From an uncultured Eubacteriales bacterium (lineage in GTDB: Bacteria > Bacillota > Clostridia > Christensenellales > Aristaeellaceae): 64,000 nt of DNA. Positions 8,423 through 15,960 of the stretch are shown here, piece after piece (positions within the stretch are counted from its first letter, which is position 1; each line of letters opens with the position of its first letter). The stretch lies in contig OMZY01000010.1 in assembly GCA_900315675.1 (NCBI GenBank), positions 102,450-166,449 on the forward strand, given 5' to 3'. The notes under the pieces were generated by a model. The model saw only the letters and a program-made list of their open reading frames with translations, was not told where the DNA came from and did no database searches. The position numbers were made by a program, and so were the translations under genes.

Positions 8423-9043
8423 ATGAAAAAGACAATCGTTTTGATCCTTGTACTTATACTGTGCGCGGTATCCGCTGCCCTGGCCGAGGAGAGCAGTCTT
8501 CCCGCCTTCGCCAGCTTCGGAGAAGCGGAAAAAGCATCCGTTCTCTGTGCAAGTGTCTTTGGAAAACGCAACACCACGGCCGTGGAGGCAGGCGGGAAAC
8601 TGTACGGGGTTGTCACAGAGTCGGATGATAAAGCAGAGGAGCTGTACGACAATTACACCCAGCTGCACAGAACAGAAACGGAAGCCAGGGAAGAAAACTT
8701 GCGGATCGCTTTCAAAGTATTCCATGAATACATCCGGACCCTGCCTGTAACTGAAGTTTTTGAAATCACGGATGTTCCCCTGACAGAGGAGGAAAAGAAA
8801 GACTTGATCGGAAAGCCCCTGAGAGAAGTATGCAAAATGGATGATGGCGTGGAATTTTGTTATCTGGATCTCACTCCACCGAAAGAAGATGATCCCCTTT
8901 GTTTTAACCTGTACCGGAATTCTTTCATTTACTCCGTGTACGTCAACGAGTCCCGGGAAGTTTTCAATAATCTGAAAGAAAATGAGTATAAAGACAAACT
9001 GACCGTCAGGGAAATTCAGTACCTGTATCCCTATGTGCAATGA
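8423..9043 (+). CDS. Secreted protein of unknown function
   Basis: 206 residues. The signal peptide MKKTIVLILVLILCAVSAALA is followed by a mixed alpha/beta domain with no motif I recognise. The start at 8423 was chosen because AAGGAGAAAG precedes it and the signal peptide begins there, although the frame is open further upstream. It follows the 690-residue PepSY-like protein and ends in a strong hairpin terminator, so the two probably form one secreted-protein operon. Confidence 0.8.
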   Translation: MKKTIVLILVLILCAVSAALAEESSLPAFASFGEAEKASVLCASVFGKRNTTAVEAGGKLYGVVTESDDKAEELYDNYTQLHRTETEAREENLRIAFKVFHEYIRTLPVTEVFEITDVPLTEEEKKDLIGKPLREVCKMDDGVEFCYLDLTPPKEDDPLCFNLYRNSFIYSVYVNESREVFNNLKENEYKDKLTVREIQYLYPYVQ

Positions 9044-9046
9044 AAG

Positions 9047-9082
9047 ACAGAGCCTGCCGGGCGGCAGGCTCTGTTCTATTTT
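9047..9082 (+). terminator. Rho-independent terminator
   Basis: The inverted repeat ACAGAGCCTGCC/GGCAGGCTCTGT is followed by a T-rich stretch, immediately after the stop at 9043. Confidence 0.8.
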
Positions 9083-9083
9083 G

Positions 9084-9108
9084 GACACTGGGGTCTGTCC
9101 CCGGTGTC
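9084..9108. repeat. GACACTGGGG palindrome
   Basis: GACACTGGGG and its near-complement CCCCGGTGTC form a short hairpin. A related palindrome (GGACACTGGGGACAGTGTCC) lies at 11065-11084, so this belongs to a dispersed small-palindrome family. Confidence 0.6.
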
Positions 9109-9177
9109 TGGCCTGCAATCATTTTTCTGCCGTGCTCCTGCAAAAAACGGCCGCCGGGGCTGTTCCCGACGGCCGCC

Positions 9178-9216
9178 CCGCAGATTCCGGAGTGAAGGAT
9201 TCTGCGGGTATTTTTT
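9178..9216 (+). terminator. Hairpin with T-run
   Basis: An imperfect CCGCAGATTCC/GGATTCTGCGG stem is followed by GTATTTTTTT. A second GC-rich hairpin (around 9147-9176) precedes it. There is no gene between 9044 and 9329. Confidence 0.6.
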
Positions 9217-9329
9217 TCTTTTGGGAATCAGCGGTATGTGGTACTATTTGAACACGGCAGCCGGGACGATCATTACGAAGAACTTTACATTTCCTGCTCC
9301 GGAAAGAATTGTTCATGGAAGGCAGAAAG

Positions 9330-9782
9330 ATGTCAGCGAAAGACTACATTCGATGGATCAGAAGCAAAGTCGGCCATGAGAAGATCATCCTGACTTTTGC
9401 GGGTGGATGCATCTTTGACGATCAGGGGAAAGTTCTCCTGCAGCGAAGAGGAGACAGTCATAAATGGGGCTTCCCCGGCGGAGCAATTGAGCCGGGAGAA
9501 ACTCCGGAGATGACTGCAGTCCGGGAAGCCAAAGAAGAAACCGGCCTTGATGTTTCCATCGGACACCTGATCGGTGTTTATACGGATCCGGATATTGTCT
9601 ACTCCAACGGGGATCGGGCACAGAGCATCGTAATCGCCTATGAGCTCCGGACTGTCGGCGGCGTGCTCGCCTGCGACCAGGCAGAAACATTGGAGTTGAA
9701 GTATTTCTCAAAAGAAGAAAAGCCGCAGCTGTTTACCGGATCACACGAAGCTCTGTGGAATGATATATTCAGAGATGATTGA
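9330..9782 (+). CDS. Nudix hydrolase
   Basis: About 150 residues with a complete Nudix box (GGAIEPGET...REAKEETGL), the metal-binding helix that hydrolyses nucleoside diphosphates linked to another group. The N-terminal segment [16 protein letters not shown] is characteristic of a common Firmicutes Nudix subfamily. I chose the ATG at 9330 because GGAAGG lies seven bases upstream; ATG 9315 and TTG 9309 are in-frame alternatives. The substrate is unknown, with housecleaning of nucleotide derivatives most likely. The GNAT gene starts 14 bp downstream, so the two are likely co-transcribed. Confidence 0.92.
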   Translation: MSAKDYIRWIRSKVGHEKIILTFAGGCIFDDQGKVLLQRRGDSHKWGFPGGAIEPGETPEMTAVREAKEETGLDVSIGHLIGVYTDPDIVYSNGDRAQSIVIAYELRTVGGVLACDQAETLELKYFSKEEKPQLFTGSHEALWNDIFRDD

Positions 9783-9796
9783 TGGAGGTGCATGCT

Positions 9797-10306
9797 ATGA
9801 TATACCGCCTTCCTTGCATCAGCGATGAAAAGATGCTCCGGGAATATGTTCTGGAGCATCATGACCATGGCGAAACCGGCATCAGCGCCAGCCTGGGTCT
9901 ATCATCTTCTGATTATTCCGAGTGGGTGGAAAAAATACAGAGAAACGCGTTAACCGGTGATGAAACCTGGGGAAAATCATTGCTGTATCTTTGCTTTGAT
10001 CAGGACCGTCTGATTGGTCTGCTGAGCATTCGATATGAATTGCCCGGGGAACTGTCTGAAAAATATGGAGATATTGGTTACGGAGTGCGGCCGTCTGAAC
10101 GGAACAAAGGCTATGCAACCGCCATGCTCCGATACGCTTTGTCAGTATGCAAAGAAAAAGGAATGGGAAAAGTGGTTCTCGGCTGCTATAAAGACAACCT
10201 TGCTTCAGCAGCGACAATCAGGAAAAACGGTGGCGTCCTTACTGTGGAGAACAGCAATTACAAAGAAAACAAAATCAGCCAGTATTATTCAATAACTCTG
10301 TCGTAA
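9797..10306 (+). CDS. GNAT N-acetyltransferase
   Basis: 169 residues with a GNAT fold. The acetyl-CoA loop is seen in RPSERNKGYATAMLRYAL (about residues 98-115) and the late beta strand is followed by NLASAATIRKNGGVL, the usual helix of the family. It resembles the RimJ/RimL-related group that acetylates small molecules or protein N-termini. GGAGG eight bases before ATG 9797 supports this start over the upstream in-frame ATGs. It is likely translated from the same message as the Nudix gene. The substrate is unknown. Confidence 0.9.
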   Translation: MIYRLPCISDEKMLREYVLEHHDHGETGISASLGLSSSDYSEWVEKIQRNALTGDETWGKSLLYLCFDQDRLIGLLSIRYELPGELSEKYGDIGYGVRPSERNKGYATAMLRYALSVCKEKGMGKVVLGCYKDNLASAATIRKNGGVLTVENSNYKENKISQYYSITLS

Positions 10307-10518
10307 AATCGGGAGACAGGCAGATGTTTATGGGAAACAACTGGGACCTCTGATTGCTCAAAAACTGATACATTGGGAACTACAACCCCTGCAGACCCCT
10401 GTTTTTCAGGCTGAAAGCACGAAACGCAAACTGAAGTTGCGCAAAAGCAAACCTGGGTTGGTGGAAAAAAAGAAACCGGGACGATACAAAAAAGGCATCA
10501 AAACAAGGAGACCTGACC

Positions 10519-11061
10519 ATGAGCTTTGGAAACAATCTGAAACTGATCCGGAAAGAAAAAGGAATCACCCAGGAACAACTGGCCGAGATGCTGAACGTGT
10601 CCCGGCAGGCGGTATCCAAATGGGAATCGGACAGCGGTTATCCGGAAACCGACAAACTGCTGCTTTTAGCCGGGAAACTGAACGTTTCCCTTGACTTTCT
10701 GATGGATAACAAGCCGAAAGACGAAAGCGAACAGGAAGAGAAAACCGCCGTTTTCCAGGGCGAAAACACAATTCTGATCGCCACCTATGACAAAAGCCAG
10801 ACGGTGCGCTGCCTGTCGGTCCGATACAGCAAAATCGTCTTCCCGGCAAAGAACGAACCTGCGTACATCCTCCAGGCGGTGGATCGGATCGGCTTTTTCG
10901 GCGCCCACAGTGTGATCCTTGGCTGGTATGAGGATGAGGAGGCAGTCCGGAAAGAAGTGGACGGGATCCTCTCCGCAATGAACGAAGGGCAGCAGACATA
11001 CAGCCTGCAGTATTTTGCAGATGTAAGGATCACCGCCTGGGGAACCGCGGCGCGGAAATAA
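10519..11061 (+). CDS. XRE-family transcriptional regulator
   Basis: 180 residues. Residues 1-60 form a Cro/C1-type helix-turn-helix (LKLIRKEKGITQEQLAEML, then SRQAVSKWESD), the usual XRE signature. Residues ~62-180 form a C-terminal domain of unknown type, possibly a small beta-rich ligand or oligomerisation domain (TVRCLSVRYSKIVF...). AAGGAGACC precedes the ATG. The target is unknown. The adjacent YitT/YczE-like membrane protein gene is read from its own promoter. About 210 bp upstream (10307-10518) hold no gene I can recognise. Confidence 0.9.
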   Translation: MSFGNNLKLIRKEKGITQEQLAEMLNVSRQAVSKWESDSGYPETDKLLLLAGKLNVSLDFLMDNKPKDESEQEEKTAVFQGENTILIATYDKSQTVRCLSVRYSKIVFPAKNEPAYILQAVDRIGFFGAHSVILGWYEDEEAVRKEVDGILSAMNEGQQTYSLQYFADVRITAWGTAARK

Positions 11062-11064
11062 AGT

Positions 11065-11084
11065 GGACACTGGGGACAGTGTCC
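11065..11084. repeat. 20-bp palindrome GGACACTG...CAGTGTCC
   Basis: A palindrome directly after the XRE gene and just before a sigma-A promoter. It is related to the hairpin at 9084-9108 and may act as a weak terminator. Confidence 0.6.
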
Positions 11085-11091
11085 ATTAGTA

Positions 11092-11121
11092 TTGACCGTC
11101 CTCCCTTTGCTTTGGTATGAT
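11092..11121 (+). promoter_or_regulatory. Sigma-A promoter, TATGAT class
   Basis: TTGACC (11092-11097), an 18-bp spacer and TATGAT (11116-11121) lie upstream of the membrane protein gene at 11155. The sequence CTTTGGTATGATC recurs at other promoters in the window. Confidence 0.75.
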
Positions 11122-11154
11122 CGTCACAAACGCGGAGAAGGCGGGGTGCGGAGT

Positions 11155-11805
11155 ATGAAGAAGCAGCAAAGCACTGGCAGTATGGTCAGGCGATATGCGC
11201 TGTTCCTGACCGGTCTGTTTATCGCCTCCCTGGGCGTGGCCTTTTCCACAAAGGCGGGACTGGGCACCTCTCCGGTGGCCTCGGTACCCTATTCGGTTTC
11301 CCTGGTCAGCCCCCTGCTTTCCTTCGGCAGCTGGCTCAACCTGCTCAGCCTGATCCAGATCCTGGTCCAGGTGGCAGTGCTGAAGGGAAAATGCAACTGG
11401 CTGGAGATCGCCGTCCAGACCGTGCTGGCCTTTGTTTACGGCTACCTGACAGACTTTTCCTGCTGGCTGATCCGCGGCATCCCCGTAAACGGATATGCGG
11501 CGCAGTTCGGATACATGCTGCTGGGCTGTGTAATCCTGGCCTTCGGCATCTGGGTGCAGTTCCGGGGCGGCGTCGCCATGCTGCCCGGGGAAGCCATGAA
11601 CCGGGCGATCAGCAAAGTGATCGGCCGGAGATATGAAAACGTAAAAATCTTTTTTGATATCCTGTACATCACCCTGGCCGCCCTGATCTGCCTGGTGTTC
11701 CTGGGCGAACTGAAGGGCGTGCGGGAAGGCAGCGTGATCGCCGCCCTGGCGGTAGGCGTCATCATCCGGCTGTTCAACCGGGCGTATAAAAAGCTGCGCG
11801 GATAA
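11155..11805 (+). CDS. YczE/YitT-type integral membrane protein
   Basis: 216 residues with five or so hydrophobic membrane spans. The first span contains LFIASLGVAFSTKAGLGTSP, a signature of the YczE/YyaS/YitT-like membrane family. A conserved GGVAMLPGEAMNRAI loop and a final span before the positively charged end (RAYKKLRG) support this. Family members lack a firm biochemical role; some influence secretion or efflux. ATG 11155 has a purine-rich site upstream (GGTGCGGAG) and lies 34 bp after a clear promoter. Probably monocistronic. Confidence 0.85.
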   Translation: MKKQQSTGSMVRRYALFLTGLFIASLGVAFSTKAGLGTSPVASVPYSVSLVSPLLSFGSWLNLLSLIQILVQVAVLKGKCNWLEIAVQTVLAFVYGYLTDFSCWLIRGIPVNGYAAQFGYMLLGCVILAFGIWVQFRGGVAMLPGEAMNRAISKVIGRRYENVKIFFDILYITLAALICLVFLGELKGVREGSVIAALAVGVIIRLFNRAYKKLRG

Positions 11806-11863
11806 AAAAACGCCGCGGTTTCACATTATTTCATATTGTTTCAGTTGCCCGCACCGAAAACCC

Positions 11864-12153
11864 GTGATAAGGTTATCCTGCGCAAGCGATACAAGGGAGC
11901 GCAGTCGAAGGACCTCGAACGTTATACGGAACATCGTAGCGTATAAGTGTCATCCTGAGCGGAGTCGAAGGATCTACTCAGTAGCAAAAGTCTTCTCGAA
12001 CGTTACTCGGAACCCCGTCGCGTCCAGTGTGTCATCTCGACCGTAGTGGAGAGATCTCCTCACCCGTACACGCTCGGGAACCTAACCGGAACATCATATA
12101 TAAAAACCACGAATAATTCTGCATTCTGCATTTGGCGTCGCCTATGCGACGCC
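11864..12153. repeat. Dispersed-repeat island 1
   Basis: The 446-bp gap between 11805 and 12252 holds no credible gene. It contains the hairpin repeats TGTCATCCTGAGC-GGA-GTCGAAGGATC (about 11949) and TGTCATCTCGACC-GTA-GTGGAGAGATC (about 12030), a short tandem ATTCTGC tract (12115-12133) and a perfect GGCGTCGC/GCGACGCC hairpin (12134-12153). The same families recur at 54.8-55.2 and 58.4-59.0 kb. Confidence 0.75.
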
Positions 12154-12197
12154 ACTGTTCCTGCCCAAAACTTCATTCAAAAAAACTTCACATTTTT

Positions 12198-12225
12198 TGT
12201 AAGATTTCTTCTGCTTATACGTCTA
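12198..12225 (+). promoter_or_regulatory. Candidate ECF-sigma autoregulatory promoter
   Basis: TGTAAG (12198-12203), a 16-bp spacer and CGTCTA (12220-12225) resemble ECF-type promoters (AAC-like -35, CGTC-type -10). It lies 27 bp before the ECF sigma gene, as expected for self-activation. The assignment is by inspection. Confidence 0.45.
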
Positions 12226-12251
12226 ACAAAGTGAAAGGAGGGAGAAAGCGG

Positions 12252-12743
12252 ATGCAGGACGGTTCTTTTGACCGGATCTACCAGGACTATTTTGACCCGG
12301 TATACCGGTATGTGCTTTCCCTCTCCGGCAACCAGGCCGTCGCCGAGGAAATCACCCAGGAAACCTTCTTCAGGGCGTTGCGGAACCTGGACAGTTTCCA
12401 GGGAAAAAGCAGCCTGAAAACCTGGCTGTGCTCCATCGCCCGGAACCTCTGGATATCGGAACAGCGGAAAAAGAAAGAGCGGCCGCTCAGTGATACCCTC
12501 CCCCTTTCCGATGATTCTCCCGGGCCGGAGGAATCCATTATGCGGCAGGATGAAAGCATGCGCGTTCATCACCTGCTGCACCGGCTGGAGGAGCCGTACC
12601 GGGAGGTTTTCACCCTGCGCACCCTGGGGCAGCTGAGTTTCCGGGATATCGGCGAAATATTCGGCAAAACAGATAACTGGGCCTGCGTGGTCTACCACCG
12701 GGCCCGTGCGATGATCAGAAAAGAAATGGAGGAACAGGCATGA
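12252..12743 (+). CDS. ECF-type RNA polymerase sigma factor
   Basis: 163 residues. Region 2 is FDRIYQDYFDPVYRYVLSL...EITQETFFRALRNL (residues ~7-55), with TWLCSIARNLW following. Region 4 is a helix-turn-helix, REVFTLRTLGQLSFRDIGEI (residues ~117-140), followed by WACVVYHRARAMIRKE. It directs RNA polymerase to a small set of promoters. The start at 12252 has an AAAGGAGGGAG site upstream; the frame is open earlier but without a binding site. The last codons overlap the anti-sigma gene (ATGA), the classic sigma/anti-sigma arrangement. Confidence 0.92.
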   Translation: MQDGSFDRIYQDYFDPVYRYVLSLSGNQAVAEEITQETFFRALRNLDSFQGKSSLKTWLCSIARNLWISEQRKKKERPLSDTLPLSDDSPGPEESIMRQDESMRVHHLLHRLEEPYREVFTLRTLGQLSFRDIGEIFGKTDNWACVVYHRARAMIRKEMEEQA

Positions 12744-13705
12744 AGATTCCATGCTCCATGGTTCGGGATCTGCTGCCGCTGTATGCGGAAGAGATGACCG
12801 AAGAAGAAACGCGGGCCCTGGTGGATGAGCACCTGGAGGAATGCTCCGAGTGCAGCAAAAGGCTGGAGGAAATCAGGGCGGCAGCCGCCGTGCCGGCCGA
12901 AAACACAGCCGTTGATACAGCCAAGCCGCTGCTGGCCCTGAAAAAAACGATCAACAAACGGCGGCGGATCACCGCCGCCATCGCGGCGCTGTGCGTCTTT
13001 ATCCTCCTGTTCTCGGCTTTCCACCGCATAAACGAATGGCATCAGGTACCCTGGGAAGAGGGACTGATTCAAGTGATTGGCATCGAAAAAATGGCGGATG
13101 TTGAAAAGCGGAACAGCCCCTTCCCGGAGGAAGAGGAAGCAATTAGGCTTCCTGATGAATCGATGGGACTGACCATTCAGTTCGACAGCAAAATCAGTGG
13201 GATCCATTCCACGATGGAAAAAAACGAAAACGGCACAACCGAAATCATCCAGGGCTGGAGCAGTAACCCCAATAAAAAGCTGACCGGAGATTACAGTGAA
13301 TGCACCATCAATCCGGTTCCGGACCGGCTGCTTTACGATACCGGCAACGGACAGATCCTGCTGTGGGGCGAGCCGGCGGACGGCAGCGTTGTCATCATGC
13401 CCCGGCTGGCCCTGGCAAGCTACGCGATTCTCGCCTGCTGCCTGGCTTCCCTTTCCGCGCTGCTCTGGTTCCTGTTCCGGAATAAGAAAGACGCATTTAT
13501 ATTCCGCCAGATCTTCTTTGCACCCGCATCCTATCTGGCCGGACATTTGCTGATCAAAGGCTTTCACGCGAGAACCTTCTTTTTAGAGGATGATCTGGGC
13601 AATATTCTCCTGGTCGGTGCCGCTGTCTACGCCCTGCTGACGCTGGGCTGGACAGCCTGGCAGCAGCGGAAACGGGACAAAGGAACGGAGCCACTGCAGA
13701 ATTGA
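12740..13705 (+). CDS. Membrane anti-sigma factor with zf-HC2 domain
   Basis: 321 residues. The N-terminal domain (residues 1-45) carries MVRDLLPLYAEEM and VDEHLEECSECSKRLEE, the zinc-binding H-x3-C-x2-C pattern of putative zinc-finger anti-sigma factors. A first membrane span (ITAAIAALCVFILLFSAF) is at ~74-93, an extracytoplasmic domain follows, and two or three further hydrophobic spans lie near the C-terminus. It should hold the upstream ECF factor inactive at the membrane until an envelope signal arrives. It starts inside the sigma gene (4-nt overlap), implying translational coupling. The additional C-terminal spans are less common. Confidence 0.88.
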   Translation: MKIPCSMVRDLLPLYAEEMTEEETRALVDEHLEECSECSKRLEEIRAAAAVPAENTAVDTAKPLLALKKTINKRRRITAAIAALCVFILLFSAFHRINEWHQVPWEEGLIQVIGIEKMADVEKRNSPFPEEEEAIRLPDESMGLTIQFDSKISGIHSTMEKNENGTTEIIQGWSSNPNKKLTGDYSECTINPVPDRLLYDTGNGQILLWGEPADGSVVIMPRLALASYAILACCLASLSALLWFLFRNKKDAFIFRQIFFAPASYLAGHLLIKGFHARTFFLEDDLGNILLVGAAVYALLTLGWTAWQQRKRDKGTEPLQN

Positions 13706-13730
13706 CGGGCCTCCCCCGCTCTGGTATGAT
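13702..13730 (+). promoter_or_regulatory. Sigma-A promoter, TATGAT class
   Basis: TTGACG (13702-13707), a 17-bp spacer and TATGAT (13725-13730). The -35 box overlaps the stop codon of the anti-sigma gene, and the promoter drives the VOC gene at 13761. Confidence 0.7.
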
Positions 13731-13760
13731 CGGAGAAGCGCTGGATACGGAGGGGAAAGA

Positions 13761-14138
13761 ATGATCACAGGAATACACCATGTTTCCATGAAATGCGGGA
13801 CGGAAGAGGAGCTCCGGAAGGCAAAGGAATTCTACCTGGGGATTCTCGGGCTGACCGTGAAACGGGAATGGCCGGAGGGCGTCATGATCGACGCCGGAAA
13901 CTGCATGATTGAGATTTTCAGCAACGGACCCGGGATCCGGGAGAAAGGCGCCATCCGCCACATTGCCTTCGGGACGGACAACGCGGACGCCATGGTACAG
14001 AAAGTGAAGGACGCGGGATACGAAGTGTTCATTGAGCCGAACGATATTGTGATCCGCTCCGAACCGGAGTTTCACGCAAGGATGGCCTTCTGCTACGGCC
14101 CTCTGGGAGAGCAGATTGAGTTTTTCCAGGAGCAATAA
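13761..14138 (+). CDS. VOC-family (glyoxalase/bleomycin-resistance fold) protein
   Basis: 125 residues with two beta-alpha-beta-beta-beta modules. The N-terminal ITGIHHVSMKC supplies the first metal-ligand His, IRHIAFGTDN the second-module His, and GPLGEQIEFFQ the C-terminal Glu, as in glyoxalase-I-like VOC proteins. It may isomerise, cleave or bind a small molecule; the substrate cannot be read from sequence. GGAGGGGAAAGA precedes the ATG. It is monocistronic, between a TATGAT-class promoter and a strong terminator at 14171-14203. Confidence 0.9.
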   Translation: MITGIHHVSMKCGTEEELRKAKEFYLGILGLTVKREWPEGVMIDAGNCMIEIFSNGPGIREKGAIRHIAFGTDNADAMVQKVKDAGYEVFIEPNDIVIRSEPEFHARMAFCYGPLGEQIEFFQEQ

Positions 14139-14170
14139 CAAATTCAGCTGATTCCGCCTGCGGGCGGCCG

Positions 14171-14203
14171 GAACGAAAGGAGGTTTCCTTTCGTTCTTTT
14201 TTT
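14171..14203 (+). terminator. Rho-independent terminator
   Basis: GAACGAAAGG/CCTTTCGTTC stem followed by seven T residues, downstream of the VOC gene. Confidence 0.85.
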
Positions 14204-14231
14204 GACGGAAGAAGCAGGGATCTGATATGAT
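14202..14231 (+). promoter_or_regulatory. Sigma-A promoter, TATGAT class
   Basis: TTGACG (14202-14207), an 18-bp spacer and TATGAT (14226-14231), starting in the T-run of the preceding terminator. It drives the methyltransferase gene at 14322. A hairpin with a GACGGTT loop (14261-14286) lies in the leader. Confidence 0.7.
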
Positions 14232-14260
14232 CCCGGTTGTGAAAAGGAAAAACCAGACGA

Positions 14261-14286
14261 GAACGGAGGGACGGTTCCTTTCGTTC
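14261..14286. repeat. Hairpin with GACGGTT loop
   Basis: GAACGGAGG and CCTTTCGTTC flank the loop GACGGTT, followed by TTTT. The same loop with unrelated arms occurs at 38251-38277 and, split by an IS, at 35119-35136 with 36887-36903. Lying in the methyltransferase leader, it could attenuate transcription. Confidence 0.6.
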
Positions 14287-14321
14287 TTTTCACCGGACAA
14301 AAAAATAAGGACGGCACAAAC

Positions 14322-15050
14322 ATGACGAACACTGTACAGAATTACCGAAACATGGTGGAGCAGCCCTGGGGCAGAATGTTCTATGAACTGATTTACCGGC
14401 AGCTGAACCTGCCCGATGACAGAAGGCTGAAGATCCTGGACTTCGGCGCCGGGTTCTGCCTGACGGCGGACCACTACGCCAAACACCATGCGGTGACCGC
14501 GGTGGAGCCGAACGAAGAGATGGCCGCCCTGCGCGTGAAAGAGAATGACTACACCCTGGTGCCGCAGGGCGCGGAATACCTGGCCGGGCTGGAGAGCGGC
14601 ATATTTGACGTTGTGATCTGCCACAACGTACTGGAATATGTGGAGGACGCGGACAGCGTGCTGAGGCAGCTGGTCCGAGTACTGAAACCTGGCGGGATCC
14701 TGTCGGTCATCAAGCACAATTTGCCCGGGAAGGTCATGTTCTCCGCGGTGCTGGCCGATGACCCGAAGGCCGCGCTGGAGCTGCTGGATCCTGATCATAC
14801 CCAGGACAGCCCCTTTGGAACCCGGAACATGTACAGCAACGAATCCCTTGTCAGCCAACTCGGTGAAGGGATGAAGCCTGTTGAAACCTATGGCATCCGG
14901 GCCTTTTTCGGCCTTTCCTCCAACAATGAAATCAAATATACGGAGGAATGGTACAACGCCATGCTGGAACTGGAAACCCGGGCGGCAGCCATGGACGAAT
15001 ACCGGAAAATCGCATTTTTCCATCAACTGATCTTTCAGAAGAAGTCCTGA
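14322..15050 (+). CDS. SAM-dependent methyltransferase
   Basis: 242 residues of the class I methyltransferase fold. Motif I is ILDFGAGFCLTADHYAKH (about residues 43-60), the acidic end of strand 2 is TAVEPNEEMA, and the motif IV region is FDVVICHNVLEYVEDAD with the downstream LKPGGILSVIKHN, typical of Methyltransf_11 proteins. The acceptor is unknown. It has its own TATGAT-class promoter and a leader hairpin. The next gene, encoding a secreted protein, begins 116 bp downstream. Confidence 0.9.
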   Translation: MTNTVQNYRNMVEQPWGRMFYELIYRQLNLPDDRRLKILDFGAGFCLTADHYAKHHAVTAVEPNEEMAALRVKENDYTLVPQGAEYLAGLESGIFDVVICHNVLEYVEDADSVLRQLVRVLKPGGILSVIKHNLPGKVMFSAVLADDPKAALELLDPDHTQDSPFGTRNMYSNESLVSQLGEGMKPVETYGIRAFFGLSSNNEIKYTEEWYNAMLELETRAAAMDEYRKIAFFHQLIFQKKS

Positions 15051-15166
15051 CACGAAAACAGGCCGCCGGGAAGCAAAGCCGGGACTTTCTCCGTTAGATA
15101 CAGTGAGCGCCGGACAGCATCCGGCATGCCCACAATACGCATTTCTGGAAAAAAGGAGGACTCCCG

Positions 15167-15796
15167 ATGAAGAAGATTCTGTGTATGGTTCTTTGCCTGT
15201 GCCTGCTGATTCCCGCCATGGTCTGCGCGGAACGGAAGGTGGTTACGGCGGTTGCGGCCGAGATTAACCCGGACAATCTGAAATCCGTGCTGGTAGACGC
15301 GCGGATCCGGGCATACAGCAAGGAAGACAGCACGATTACCGTGGACATCATCACCCCGGAAAAGTTTGACCCGGAGGAGATCAAAAGCCTGGCGGAAGGT
15401 GACGGAATCTATACCCAGGGACATGAGATGACCGTTGAATCCATCAACACATATGACACTTTCCTCACAATCGGTTCAGGCGAGGAAGTCCTGACCCTTT
15501 ATACCGATATGGAACCTTACGGATCCTATGACGGTGACTTTCCGCTGTGGACCACGCTGGCCACCGTGACAATTCCCGTATATGATGATGTCATATACCT
15601 GGATGATGTAGACCCGGCTACCGGTGATTCCCTGCCCCTGCCCACGGTTCACAGCGCTGAGGAATTTCGGACCGGCCTGGCTGCCGACGACGCTGAAAAG
15701 CCTGCGTTTGCCGCCAACTATTACACCATGGTATTCAATTCCGAAGGCAATCTGATTGAGGTTCGGCGTCAGTACGTAAACACGAACTGGCAGTAA
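15167..15796 (+). CDS. Secreted protein of unknown function
   Basis: 209 residues. The signal peptide MKKILCMVLCLCLLIPAMVCA is followed by a beta-rich domain with no motif I recognise. AAAGGAGGACTCCCG precedes the ATG. It ends in a hairpin terminator at 15812-15846. The Cys-rich signal sequence (CMVLCLCLL) is odd, but I see no good lipobox. The function cannot be inferred. Confidence 0.8.
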   Translation: MKKILCMVLCLCLLIPAMVCAERKVVTAVAAEINPDNLKSVLVDARIRAYSKEDSTITVDIITPEKFDPEEIKSLAEGDGIYTQGHEMTVESINTYDTFLTIGSGEEVLTLYTDMEPYGSYDGDFPLWTTLATVTIPVYDDVIYLDDVDPATGDSLPLPTVHSAEEFRTGLAADDAEKPAFAANYYTMVFNSEGNLIEVRRQYVNTNWQ

Positions 15797-15811
15797 TCCT
15801 GCCGGCAGAAC

Positions 15812-15846
15812 GGTACCGAGGCCAATCGGCCCCGGTATCTTTTTGT
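15812..15846 (+). terminator. Rho-independent terminator
   Basis: GGTACCGAGGCC and GGCCCCGGTATC pair imperfectly, followed by TTTTTG. It lies after the secreted protein and directly before the next promoter. Confidence 0.75.
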
Positions 15847-15875
15847 TTGACGGGAACCCTGTCCTCTGATATGAT
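15847..15875 (+). promoter_or_regulatory. Sigma-A promoter, TATGAT class
   Basis: TTGACG (15847-15852), a 17-bp spacer and TATGAT (15870-15875), 85 bp upstream of the GNAT-like gene at 15961. Confidence 0.7.
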
Positions 15876-15960
15876 TTTTCCAATTATCCGCCAGATTGAA
15901 ACAGATACGGGGTTTCTGTCAGTTTTTTCAGATCTGTCAATAACACGGAGGTTATCCGAA

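Noticed and set aside
11864-12046. A 60-codon frame encoding CHPERSRR-like sequence
   Set aside because: It reads through dispersed hairpin repeats; translations like this are typical artefacts of that repeat family.
13554-15053. A 499-codon minus-strand open frame
   Set aside because: It is opposite the anti-sigma, VOC and methyltransferase genes; no motif or start signal.
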